From: Letharia columbiana
Lineage: Eukaryota; Ascomycota; Lecanoromycetes; Lecanorales; Parmeliaceae
Direction: 5' to 3'
Length of the DNA stretch: 64,000 bases
Assembly (NCBI RefSeq): GCF_014066305.1
Contig: NW_023501069.1
Span: forward strand, 532,001-596,000
Numbering within the stretch: the first letter of the stretch is position 1; every line of letters begins with the position of its first letter. The translations under genes and the position numbers were made by a program. A model generated the notes under the pieces. It saw only the letters and a program-made list of their open reading frames with translations. It did no database searches and had not been told where the DNA came from. Shown in pieces: positions 12,001-23,558 of this stretch.

Positions 12001-15000
12001 ATAAAAAAATTTAAAAATTTCGTCTTTTAGATATAAAATTCGTATTTAAGAATATCTATCTATAATTTAATCTTCTATAACTTTTAAAGAATCTTTCGAA
12101 TATATATAATATATTTCTTTCTTAATTAATTATAAATAAGAATATTATTAAGATAGACTTAATAGAAGTCGTTTAGATATTTAAATAGAATATTATTTAT
12201 ATATTATTAATAGATAACTAAGTTATTAATTAGATCGAAGAAGAGTATTTAATACTTATATATATCGAGGAAAATAATAAATATAGTAAAATTCTTACTA
12301 TTAAAGTATATATATAATTTATTAAATATAACTATAATATCTAATTAAGTAAGATATTTATAGCCCTAAATTCTCGCGAGAATCTTATCTATTAATGAAA
12401 TTAAATATTAATTTCTCTTAGTAATAATATTTAGTTTTCGATAGTTTATATAAAAGCGTAAATCCTTATTTGGTTTTTTAGTAAATAGAATAAGGAATAT
12501 AAACGAAGTATAACTAGGTGTTATAAAACCCTTTTTTAAATACTTATTTAAATACTTCTTAATCTATTCTAACTTATATTTTAATATAAAACAGACTTAA
12601 CTCTTCGATAATTTAACGATATTAATCTTTATAAATTTTAATTTATAATTATAAAGGCGATATAATAATAGTTTATTTATCTTTATTTTATCGAAAATAT
12701 TTAAATAGTTATAATACTCGATAAGAAGTTTTCATTTAATATCTTTAAGACTAACGATTTTAATAGCGCTAATTTAAATAGAGTAATTTAATTCATAATA
12801 CCTCTTATACTTTTTTTCTAAGTTATAAAAATATAGCTTATTAATCGATATATAAGAATTATATAATTTCTTCTAAAGAGGTAACTCTTTTAATAGTAAG
12901 TTATAGATCTCGTTTATAATAAGAGTAAATAGATGATTTTTCTTATTACGCGCTAATTAATAGTATAATATAATATTAATTTTAACGATATTAATAAATT
13001 ATAAGTCTATATCTTATTTTTATTTTATATTCTAAGAAGTAGATATTAATTTTCTTTTATTAGTTGATTCGCTAGAAACGTTTAAGTCGATAGTAGAGTT
13101 CGAGTCGTCGTTATATATGGGTTAAGGAGAAGATTCTTTCTTTAAGATAGTCTATAGAATAGAGAGTTTTAGTTTCGAATTTAATAAGATAGCGAGATTC
13201 TCTATTATTAAGGTCTCGTTATCGTTATAATTATAGCGATCTAGTATAAAAAGAATCTTATCGTTTATTATATTAAGAAGTATCTTATACTTATTTATCT
13301 ATAGTTTTTCTAAAATTATATTATATATAAGAGAGATAATAAATATAAAATACGTTTCTTCTCGATAACTATTTACTATTATTATTGAAAGTAAATAGTA
13401 GATAATATATTTCTTTGCGATTCGGCTATCGTAATTCTTTAGAGATTTAGATTTTAATAATAAAATCGATTTTAATAGTAATTCTTTATAAACTCTATAA
13501 ATTAGAGACTTATTAATAATTATATATATCTTAATATACTTATTATTAATAAGAGCGTTTTAAAGTAAATATTTTCATCTCTATAACGATAGTGTTATTT
13601 ATATTCTAAAAGAATAATATATTAAAGAATTATTAAAAGTATTTAATAGATATATATTATAGATCTCCCTTACCGTAACTTTAATAGAGACTATTTATTT
13701 CTCGAATTCTTAGAGACTTTATAAGCGTCGGCTAGTAGATTTATCTTATATTCGTTATTAATAATAAGTTCGTAGATTTCTATCTCTTATAAGACCTTCT
13801 TATTAGCGTTAGTCTATCTCTATATTAAATAATTATATCTTATATAACTTATCTTTTTATAATTAAAATATATTAAGTCTCTTAAATCTATATTAATTAT
13901 CGTCTTCGATATACTCTAAAAAGTATTTAAAGTATAAGTACTCGATATAGTAGCGAAAGATATATAATCCTCGATTATAGCGGTAATTATCTTTCTTATT
14001 CGAGTTATAATAGTTTTAAAAGTCGTTTTATTAATAATTTAAGTTAGACGTAGTTTATAGCTTACGCGCTATAAATTATTATTATCTATAAGATATTTCT
14101 TAATATCTCTTAAAGATATAAATTTATAATTAGAAAGGGCTATAAAAATAAAGTAAAGTTAAATATATATTCGTAGTTTAATATCTAAATTATCTCTTAG
14201 ATGAGTTTCGTTATAATTAAATATAAAATTAAGTCTAATAAGTTTTATATAGAACCTATTAAAGAACTAAGTTATCTATTAAAAAAAATTATATTCGCGT
14301 TTTATCTTTTTATAATAATTTATCTCTTTATAGATCTTAGTTAGCTAGTTTATAATTTTATTAACTAATATATAAAGATTTATAATACTTCTATATCTTC
14401 TATTTAGAGTATAAGAGATTACTTTTTTATTTATATATAATAGAAGATAGATAATTTAAGACGTCTTAATAAGATAGTAATTCTTATTATTTAATAACTT
14501 TTCCTTTATTTTAACTAATTAATTCTCTTATATAAGATTCTTATCGTTAATAAAGAAGAGAGAATTCGATAGTTTAATAAACTTCTCTTTTCTATAAATA
14601 AAATATAAAACTTAGATAAGCTCTATTAAGATTAATACTTATATCTTAAAAGTAGTTTATAGATTTTTAAGTATACTTAACTATATTGTTATTAGCTATT
14701 ATTAAAGCTCTTTATTCTATTCTTATAGCTTCTTAATCTTAATACTAACTTACTCTAAGCGTTATTAAGCCTTATCTTATTAATTTATTATCTTATTCTT
14801 CTTAATCTTAAAATTAATATACTATTTAGCTATATCTCGAAATTAATCTTATTAATAGCGAAGATCGCGAAGTATAATAAGAAATTAATTAAGCTTCTTA
14901 TCGATTTAATTATATAATTAATTAACGCTAATAATCTATTATAGATTCGTAATAGTCGCGATATTCTCCGCTATGTTATTAGATAGTAAAGACTATCGTT

Positions 15001-15568
15001 AATTAAATATCTAAGTAAGAAGGTTACTAACTCGATTTATCTTACTTAATTACATATTAGAAATAAAGATAAAAGAGTTATATTATTTCTTTCGATTCTT
15101 TAATATTATAAATACTAAGCGAAGAAGAGAAAAGAAAAAATTTCTTATAATATCTTTTATAAGGCTTCACTGCAAATTCGAAAAATAGTATTATATTTTA
15201 CGAGGACTTTTTCCCTAATTTATAAATTATTTAAGCTATCGTGAAAATTATAGATAGTCTAAATATCGTTTTTTTAAATACTTTTACTCTACTTAGAGGA
15301 TTAGTTATATAATTATTAAGTTAGATAATAATTTCTTTAAATTTACTAGTTATATAAATAAACTAATCTAGTAATTACTTTATCTCTCTAATTAATTATA
15401 AGATTATTACGCTATCTCGATAGATATTCTTTATAATATATTATCTATATAATAGATTTATCTAGAAATACGATAGCTTAACTTAATATCTTATCAAAGC
15501 CTCTATTAATAGATTTCTTAAATTTATCTATTAATTCGAATATAGTAAATAAGATAATCTAGTTATAG

Positions 15569-15751
15569 TATTAGAATCGATATAGATATAATATTAATAT
15601 AGATATATTAAATAAGATAACTAGATATCGAATAGCTATATAGATAGAAGATATTAGATAATAGTAGATAACTTTATTAAGATACGCTAGACTCTAATAG
15701 ACTATAGAGTTAAATAATATATTAAGAAAGATATAGAATATGATCGTAATA
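15569..15751 (-). repeat. Gypsy-1 LTR (5' LTR in element orientation)
   Basis: 183 bp, same length and order as the LTR at 8881; differences are mostly C/T or G/A. It is followed by the TAAAC target duplication at 15752-15756. Confidence 0.88.
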
Positions 15752-15905
15752 TAAACTTCTTTATAATTACGCTTATATACTTTTTTTATATAATATTATT
15801 AAAATATAACTTATATAAGTTTATTAGAATAATAATTAGAATTAGAAATTATTTATTATTTATCTATTATATCTTATTTAATTTATTTAAAAGCTTACTT
15901 CTATT

Positions 15906-16894
15906 ATAATAACGATATATTAATATATTTAATTTTACGCTTTTTAATAGTTATAATATAATTATTAGCTAAGATATCGATTTTCTTTATTTTCTTAACT
16001 AGTTTCTTCTTAAATATAAATATATTTATTCGCTATCGCGATCTCTTAATATTTTTATTTTAACTAAGCTTATTCTTTATTTTTTATTTTAATTAAAAAT
16101 TTAATTATTATTTAATTAATCTATATTAAAACTTTTTAATATCGCTATTATTATTAATATTTAATATTTATTATAGTAAATTATTAGACTTAGTCTCTTC
16201 TACTTTAATTATTATAAAAAAATAAATTAGTAAATATATATAAAAGAATTAAAGGGCTTATACGAATATTTATAAATATTAAGCTATTCTTAATTTTAAT
16301 TAAAGTTTATTTTATTAAAAAGTATGTTAATTCTAATAAATATCGATATTAGAAATAAAGAGAATATATATTATACGCTATTATAAATATATTATTATAA
16401 AGTTTAATTTAAAAAATAATTATTTCTATAAAGATAATAAGATTTAAAAATAAGAAAGTAAGAACGAAATATACGAAAATTTTAATAAGTTATAATAGTT
16501 TAGCGCTAGTTAAATTAGATAAAAATAATTATTTATTAACTTACTCTTTTAAATCTTTTATTTTTTAATTTATATAAATTATAATTATTATTAAAGTAGC
16601 TAAGATTATATTAGATAATAGCGCTTAATAAGCGTAATTTACTCGAATTTAAATCTTTAAAATTAAAGAGAAAGCGCTTTATTAATATTTAATTTAAATT
16701 AAATAATATAAAGTAATCTAAAAATTTAATATACGCGATAGATATCTAAGCTTTTCTTCTCTTCTTCTTCTTCTCTAAAACTTTCTTTTTTATATTAATT
16801 CTTCTTATTATTAAATTATCTTTTTTATATATTAGACTTTTATTTAAATAATTTAATATTATTATAATAATATTAAAAGTATAATATAATCGTT
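15906..16894. repeat. RIPed AT-rich sequence, unidentified
   Basis: AT-rich DNA with the same CA/TG depletion as the rest of the block. A stretch near 16240 (ATATATAAAAGAATTAAAGG) faintly resembles the Helitron 5' end, but no matching 3' end was found. Nothing else can be named. Confidence 0.5.
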
Positions 16895-17077
16895 TATTAG
16901 GGAATAAATCGTGTATCGAATAATGATATTAGTAGTGTCATATGAATGGAATATTAACTATAAAGGTTGCTAAGTAACATGTGTGCCGAAGTCATCAGAG
17001 TGCCAAGCCGCTAAGGAGCTAGCCCGAATGGAGCCTAGCGTAAGTCTGGAGAAGGAATGCCGGTTGAAACCATGACA
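16895..17077 (-). repeat. LTR of the 2.58-kb element, left copy
   Basis: 183 bp from TATTAGGGAATAAATCG to GAAACCATGACA on the plus strand. The outer (left) end looks mutated relative to the right copy (TTAG for TCAG, AATCG for ACCG), while the inner end is intact (CATGACA). Confidence 0.88.
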
Positions 17078-17535
17078 TTACCCCCCCTCAAATGGCTATG
17101 TCCCTATGGTCCAAATCATGGCGACGGCGAGGTGGCAACAGCGAGACGATCGTCATGATCCATGGTGCACTGGCCTTTATGGCCTGAAGCATATTTGCTA
17201 CCCCCTGAAACAACAACTTTGAACTTTTTCTCGCAGACACTCTCAGTGTCCGATCGTGGCATTGAGCCAAATCTCATATAGCAGGCCTGCGGACGTAGGC
17301 AACAGGGGTATCAATGTGGGGCAATAGCCCGGGAAGGTGCTTGAAGTAATGGTGTGGGGTGCTGAGAGGTGGTGTGGTGGATTCGTGGTTTTGGCGCATT
17401 GCCGAAAAAAAGCGAAAAAAAAAACCCCGAAATCGAATGAGGCCAATTCGTTCAAAAACGCAAAGTCCGATAATTTACCGAATCGAAACTAATTTGAATG
17501 CGCTAGCCGCATGCGGCTAGGCGGAATGGTTATTG

Positions 17536-17947
17536 CTAATCAGGGGAAGGAGGAGAAATCCATTGCTGCTGCTGCAGGTAAGGCCTCTCCACAGTCTTCT
17601 CCACAGCCTTTTCCTTAGCCACAATGGCCTTTGCCTCTTTAAACGATAATGCCTTTGAGGCTATGCATGTCTTAGTCTGATTGGGCCGGTGGCTATGGCC
17701 AAGGTATTTGAAACATCGGCCTTCTTTCTTCAGCTGATCCTTCAGCTGTTTCGAATAGGGTGATCGTTTCTTCTTTGATAGTTAAGGCCTGAATTTTGGC
17801 CTGCAATTCCGTGTTTGTAGCAGTGAGAGTCTTTGCATTGGAACGATGAAGGTCCCGTGACTCTCGAAGTCGTGTTACGGTTGTGTTGAGATTCTGAATA
17901 GTAGTGTTGAGGCCACGAATCTGGGCCTGGTAATGCTGAATCGTCAA
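17536..17947 (-). pseudogene. Gag remnant: coiled coil plus degenerate zinc knuckle
   Basis: On the minus strand an open frame starts at ATG 17947 with MTIQHYQAQIRGLNTTIQNL and runs as a leucine/isoleucine heptad coiled coil to about 17760. A second frame, offset by one frameshift near 17,700-17,760, continues KKEGRCFKYLGHSHRPNQ, which has the shape of a CCHC zinc knuckle in which later cysteines are lost, then a Lys/Glu-rich region ending WISPPSPD at TAG 17536. Coiled coil followed by a CCHC knuckle is the layout of fungal Ty3-type Gag proteins. The frameshift and missing cysteines make a functional product unlikely. Confidence 0.55.
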
Positions 17948-18056
17948 TGACGATTCAGGACGGGTTTCTTCTTGATCCGAGTTTATAACGGATTAGGTGG
18001 AGATCTCTCCACTGATGCAGGTAGGTAATAGGTAAGGCAAGCGAGAGATAGTCGAA

Positions 18057-18798
18057 GGGCTAATTACCGAATCATACCCCGAAACTATGAATCCTTACCG
18101 AATCATACCCCTAATTACTGAATCATACCCCTACACCAAAATTTGGGGTATGATTCGGTAAGGATTAATTGCTTGGGGTATGATTCGGTAATTTACCAAA
18201 CTTGCTGTGTGTTGTTAGAGGTATTTAGTTCGTATTGGGTTCGATTCCTAATGGCGCTGGTACAATGGTGTTGCGGTGCTTTTTATTTTCTCTGTGTAGA
18301 CTATTGGGAGTGTGTGAGAGTCACAGACTGGGTGTAGACAGGCTGGGGGGCCAAATTTAGCCCACTGTTAGCAGCAGCCCCCACGGGGGCCCTATTAAGG
18401 TCCAAATAGGGGTGTCTGGCTGTCTGTCAAGCGCAAAAAAAGCCTGGTCCCGGGGGTGTCTGCGCTTGACAGCCAGACACCCCTATTTGAACCTAAATAG
18501 GGCCCCCGTAGGGCCGTCGCAGGGCCCCCGTGGGGGCTGCTGCTAATACCCACTCGGCTTTCGTCTGATGTATTTAAGCTGGTAGGTCACCCATTGAATA
18601 CTTTCCTCTTTTCTATGGTCGGATGGCCCAGGTCGCGAATTTTCTCCTTTGCGATTTTTATCATGAATGGCAAATTACCGAATCATACCCCAGGTAATGG
18701 CAAATTACTGAATCATACCCCTAGGGGTATGATTCAGTAATTAGGGGTATGATTCGGTAAGGATTCATAGTTTCGGGGTATGAATTAGTAATTAGCCC
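18057..18798. mobile_element. Mutator-type MITE nested in the LTR element
   Basis: Long imperfect terminal inverted repeats begin GGGCTAATTACCGAATCATA and end as the inverse TAGTAATTAGCCC, each arm about 70-80 bp. A perfect 10-bp direct repeat GATAGTCGAA flanks them (18047-18056 and 18799-18808), which fits the 8-11-bp target duplication of Mutator-like elements. The motif TTACCGAATCATACCCC and variants recur at least nine times in both orientations near the two ends. There is no transposase frame; 742 bp long. Confidence 0.65.
18368..18546. repeat. Long foldback inside the MITE
   Basis: A left arm at about 18368-18435 (starting TTAGCAGCAGCCCCCACGGG) and a right arm at about 18461-18546 (ending CCCCCGTGGGGGCTGCTGCT) are near-perfect inverse copies around a loop of about 25 bases. 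Apart from small indels the single strand could fold into one long hairpin. It may be a second, nested foldback element. Confidence 0.75.
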
Positions 18799-18802
18799 GA
18801 TA

Positions 18803-19247
18803 GTCGAAATATCTCCCCGCAGAGGCAGGGTAGGCAGGTAGGCAGGGAATCGTCCGAATATCTCCTCCACAACAAGGCGATTAAGTAGTCGATATTCGAG
18901 AGATCCCCGCAGAGGCAGGGCAGGCAGGCAGGCAGGCAGGTAGGCAGGCAGGGAATCGTCCGGATATCTCCTCCACAACAAGGCGATTGAGTAGTCGATA
19001 TTCGAGAGATCTCCGCAGGGCAGGGCAGGCAGGCAGGCAGAGAATCGTCCGAATATCTCCTCCACAACAAGGCGATTAAGTAGTCGATATTCGAGAGATC
19101 CCCGCAGAGGCAGGGCAGGCAGGCAGGCAGGCAGGTAGGCAGGCAGGGAATCGTCCGGATATCTCCTCCACAACAAGGCGATTGAGTAGTCGATATTCGA
19201 GAGATCTCCGCAGGGCAGGGTAGGCAGGCAGGCAGGAGCAGGCAGGC
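18803..19247. repeat. Minisatellite, five units of 85-106 bp with internal CAGG repeats
   Basis: Units start with GTCGATATTCGAGAGATC or a variant at 18803, 18888, 18994, 19083 and 19189 (lengths 85, 106, 89, 106 and a partial). Each contains a variable run of GGCA and then GAATCGTCCGRATATCTCCT. The 106+89-bp pair is itself duplicated, giving a 195-bp higher-order unit. Long minus-strand frames across it are a by-product of the repetition. Confidence 0.85.
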
Positions 19248-19289
19248 AATAATAGCTTAGCTCACGGCTATGTTAGATAGTTAATATTA

Positions 19290-19472
19290 TGTCAGAAAAT
19301 AAACCGTGTATCGAATAATGATATTAGTGATATCATATAAATGGAATATTAACTATAAAGGTTGCTAAGTAATATGTGTGCCGAAGTCATCAGAGTGCCA
19401 AGTCGCTAAGGAGCTAGCCCGAATGAAGCCTAGCGTAAGTCTAAAGAAGGAATGTCGGTTGAAACCATAATA
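19290..19472 (-). repeat. LTR of the 2.58-kb element, right copy
   Basis: 183 bp from TGTCAGAAAATAAACCGTG to GAAACCATAATA. The inner end keeps TGTCAG, while the outer half carries several C-to-T and G-to-A changes relative to the left copy (for example TCTAAAGAAG for TCTGGAGAAG). The target duplication TCGTT follows. Confidence 0.88.
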
Positions 19473-20349
19473 TCGTTAAATCGTATATTTATTTTTTATC
19501 TTTTAATAACTTTAAGTTAATATATAGATAAACCGCGCGAAGAGCTTAATTTATATATACTTAATTTATTATTAATAGCTTTTTAAAAAAGTTAATACTA
19601 TTTTAGAGTATTAGATATAACGTTAAAGTAAAGTTTTTAGTAATTAGATATTATTATCGCTTTAATTATTATCGCTATTACTTTAATAAATATTATCTCT
19701 ATTTTAATAAATATTATCTTTATTTTAATAGTATTAAAATATCGATAGAAATTAGATAGTATATTCTTCTAATTATTATTATACTTATTATATATAATTA
19801 ACGTAAGTTATAATTTAAGCTTTATATAAGATTTATTATTATTAAAAGTTAACTAATCTTATAATTTTAAAACTTCTCTTTTAATATCTAATTTATTAAA
19901 TTATATTTAATTAAAATCTATTAAAGCGCTATTATATTTAAAGATTCGCTTTTAAAGCATTATATAAGATAATAGAAATCTTTCTAATTCGTTAATTTAA
20001 GAGTAAATCTTTTATTATTACACTTTATAATTAGCTCTAATAATTTCTATTTAAATAAATATTTATCTTTATATAATATATAAAAAGCGAGTTATATTAT
20101 AGAAAAAGAATCTAAATCTTATAATTATTTTAATTAAGTTATTTAAAGTAAAGAGAAAAATATATTTATCTTTAATTATTAAATTAGTTAATTATTATAT
20201 ATATAACTATAAAATATAATTATATATTATTAATTACTCTAATAATTATAAAAAGTATAAAAGAAATAAAATTATATAATTAAGTATTTATAAACTTTTC
20301 TCTTTTAGATATTTATTTTAATTTAGAGTTTAATTGCTATCTAATTAAA

Positions 20350-21035
20350 AAAAGAGTAAAATATAAAAAATATATAAAAGTATATTTAATAATTTTAGAA
20401 TAGATTAATAATATTTATAATAATAATTAGAATTAAAAATTAGATATATTTAAATAAGAGATAGCTTTATATTACTCGTATAATAGTAAAAATAGTAATT
20501 AAAATTAAAATATTAATTTAGATAGCGTAACTTTTATAGTAGATTTTTTATTACTATATATTAAATTAATTATATATTAATAAAGATTTATAATTTTATC
20601 TTCTAGATATAATCGTATTTAATATTTTAAGATTTTTATAATAACTCGATATTTATTAATTAATATATTAATATTATTATATCTAAACTATAATAAAACT
20701 TATTATTAAATTTTATATTACGCTTTTAAATAGTTTAAAAAATAAAGTTTATTTAATTATTAGCGCGTATAATAGAATTATTTTTAATACTTATATTTTA
20801 TTTAATTTCGATATTATTTATACTCTTATAATTTAAGCTTTTATCTTTATCTATATATATAATAATTTACGCGAAAAGTAAAATTCTAAATTTTCTCTAA
20901 ATTACGCTCGCGTACTTTTTTTATATAATATTATTAAAATATAAATTTACTTATTAGAATAATAATTAGATTTAAAAGTTACTTATCGCTTATTTATTAT
21001 ATTTTATTTAATCTATTTAAAAGCTTATTTCTATT
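20350..21035. mobile_element. Unclassified RIPed element X, copy 2 (uninterrupted)
   Basis: Aligns with the three separated pieces of copy 1 (6029-6245, 8562-8880, 15757-15905). It gives the pre-insertion state of both the Helitron site (20572/20573) and the Gypsy-1 site (about 20890). No terminal repeats or coding motifs recognised. Confidence 0.65.
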
Positions 21036-23366
21036 TTTTCATTAAGTCTATTAATTAGATTAAAGTTTATATCTTATTTTTATATAAATATCTAATCGCG
21101 TATTAAATAATATTTTATTATTTAAAACTTTTAAATATAATCTAATTAAGAAAAGAATCTATTATATAAAAAATTATAAATCGCGATATATATTTTTATA
21201 GCGATAGAGAATTCTAATTATCTTTCTAATTATTATTATTTAAAAATAATTATAATAGCGAAAAATATTTATATTCTTATTTTTAATTTAGAATTAGAAT
21301 TATATAATTAATTTATTAAAATTTTAAATCTAAACGATTTATACTCTTATAGAAACGCTTAAATCGCTTAAATATATTAGCGATATTCTTATATATTAAT
21401 TTAATATTAATAAACTTAAAAATCTCTTATATTTCTTCGCTTATCTTATTAGATATAAATTTATATCTTATTATATTATAATTCTTAGATTATTATCTAA
21501 TCGATTCTAATAATAATATTTATTCTTTTTTATTCTTAAACGTTTATATTATATAGTTTCTAAGAACTATATATTTTATTTTAATAAAAAATATATATAA
21601 AAAAAAAGATAATAAATTTTCTTAAATTTTATAATTAAAAATAATTAATAAATAAATTTAATATAAATAAGATTAATATATAAATAATAAGTTTATTTAA
21701 ATATAAATTAGAATATCAAAATTAAAATTAATATAAAAAAAAATTTATATTAATAAATATTATTTTAGCGATTCTTTTTTAAGAAAATTTTTATAAATTA
21801 TATAAGACTCTTACGTAATAAAAATAGATATTCTTCTAAGAGTTTATTATATCTTCGAAAATTTCTAAATATTTAATCTTCTTTCTAATAGATTTAATTA
21901 TAATTTATTATACTTATTATTATAGTAAAAAGATATTAATAAATATTTTAATCTTTTATACTTATATCTTTTTTATTAATATTATTAAAAAATCTATATT
22001 CTTTAAAAAAAATTAAGAATTTTTAAATTACTTAATTTTTTAATTAATAATATTTAATTATATATTAATAATTATATTTTTATCTTCTTTCTTTATATCG
22101 AGCTACTTATTACGCTCTATATTAATATTTTAAATAAAATCTAAAATTAAAATTATATTTAATAAATTTAATTATTTATAAAATTTATTATCTTTAATAT
22201 AATATATAAAATATTATATATAAATACTAATTATAATATTAGAAAGATATTAGAATAATTATAATAATAATTAGAATTTATAATAAGTATATTAATTATA
22301 TATAATATATTCGATAATTCTCTTTTTATTTTCTTCTTTTTTTTAAAAGTAATTATTTAATATTTAAAGAAAGCTAGAAATTTTTTTTTAGCTATAAACT
22401 TCGCTATTATATTTATATTATTTTATTTTCTTAAAATTACTTTTAATAATTTATATATATTTAAACTTATTAAATACTAACGCGATTTTATTATATTTTT
22501 ATTTTTAAAATATTTATCTATTATTTTTCATATCTTATTATTATTTAAATCTTTAAAATATTTTTATTTATTTAGAGATAATATAATAAGACGAATTAAA
22601 GTTATTATTTTTATTAATAATATTAATTTTTATAATATTAAGAAATAATAGAAAATACGTAAATTTATTTATTTAATTAAATTCTTATTTAAGATAATTA
22701 TAATAATAATTTTTATATAAAAAGTTTATTATAAAATATTAAAGAATATATTATAAAGAGTATATTAATATTATAATAAAAATAATAAGAAAATTTAAGT
22801 AGAATTATATTATTATAAAAGATAATATAATTAAAAAAAGTATTAGAAAAAATTAAAATATAAGAAAATTTAAAAATACGCTAATAAAAAATAGGCTAAT
22901 TTACTAGCGCGTTTTCGCGTTTTTTTTAAAATCTTATTTATAAAAATATTTAATATTAATTTTTAATATTATAAAGTTAAATTTTAATTAAATTTTTTTA
23001 AATTTAATAATCTAATTAGAATAGTTAAGAATTATTATTAATAATAAACTTTTTCTAGCTTTTATATAATAATAGACGTCTATTTTAAGCTTTTAAGAAT
23101 TTAGATTTAAAAATTTTATAAGATAAATTTATTTTTATTAAGATTTTATTTTATACTTTTAATTTATTATATATATTTTTTTCTTTTAAAGAATTATTAG
23201 AAAGATAATTAGAATATTAATTAGATCGCTTACTTTTAGAATATTATTTATTTTATATTTATATTTAAAAAGATATAATAATAAATATAAATATTTTTAA
23301 TTAAGAATTTTTATTAATAAACTCTTAATTAGCTATTTAATTTTTTAATTTTAAAGAAATATTAAA

Positions 23367-23558
23367 TTAGTTAGAAGATTCTAAAAGCGATAAATTAGAA
23401 AATTCTTTAAGTAGTTAATTAGAAAATTCTAAAGATATTTAATTAAAAGATTTTAAAAGTAATTAATTAGAAAGCTGTAGAGATATTTAGCTAGAAAGTT
23501 TTAGAAGTAATTAATTATAAAGTTTTAAAAGTAATTAATTAGTAGATTTAGATAGTAG
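23367..23558. repeat. Eight 24-bp tandem units in RIPed DNA
   Basis: Units of the form TTAATTAGAAAATTCTAAAGATAT repeat with a strict 24-bp period, equal to eight codons. In the plus frame each unit reads roughly x-L-E-N/S-F/S-K/R-x-x after a TAA that would be CAA (Gln) before RIP. This suggests the remnant of an eight-residue repeat in a transposon or host protein. Confidence 0.65.

Larger units (their letters stand above)
8881..15751 (-). mobile_element. Full-length Gypsy LTR retrotransposon, heavily RIPed (Gypsy-1)
   Basis: Two direct repeats of exactly 183 bp (8881-9063 and 15569-15751) bound 6.87 kb and are flanked by the 5-bp target duplication TAAAC (8876-8880 and 15752-15756). Minus orientation is shown by a purine-rich tract next to the 8881-9063 LTR (minus strand AAGAGAGAGGAGTAG ending just above 9063). 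It is also shown by a reverse-transcriptase remnant whose minus-strand translation around 12,240-12,110 parallels the Gypsy-2 RT, including LFFDLIN and NNILIYN in place of the catalytic YxDD box. All frames are full of stops from C-to-T and G-to-A changes, so the element cannot encode its own proteins. Confidence 0.88.
6029..15905. mobile_element. Unclassified RIPed element X, copy 1, split by a Helitron and a Gypsy insertion
   Basis: Three pieces, 6029-6245, 8562-8880 and 15757 to about 15905, align in order with one continuous stretch at about 20350-21035. The first gap is filled exactly by a Helitron-like element and the second by a Gypsy element with its target duplication. The aligned copies differ largely by C/T and G/A changes. 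I could not identify terminal repeats or coding motifs, so the class is unknown. Confidence 0.65.
16895..19472 (-). mobile_element. Non-autonomous LTR retrotransposon with Gag remnant (2.58 kb)
   Basis: Direct repeats of 183 bp at 16895-17077 and 19290-19472 are flanked by the 5-bp target duplication TCGTT (16890-16894 and 19473-19477). In minus orientation the LTR reads TGTCATGGTTTCAACCGGCA at its start, and the polypurine tract GAGGGGGGGTAA lies against the LTR at 17078. The interior (2.2 kb) has only a Gag-like remnant and no protease, RT or integrase, so transposition needed another element's enzymes. It also holds a nested Mutator-type MITE and a minisatellite. Base composition is near normal, unlike the RIPed DNA on both sides, so it inserted late or escaped most RIP. 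Confidence 0.87.

Noticed and set aside
16235..16290. A fifth Helitron 5' end
   Set aside because: Only a short AT-rich resemblance to the family start; no palindromic 3' end in a suitable position.
18721..19176. Minus-strand 151-codon open frame with repeated LPACLPALP-like sequence
   Set aside because: It is the translation of the minisatellite and MITE end; the frame stays open because of the repeat units, not coding selection.
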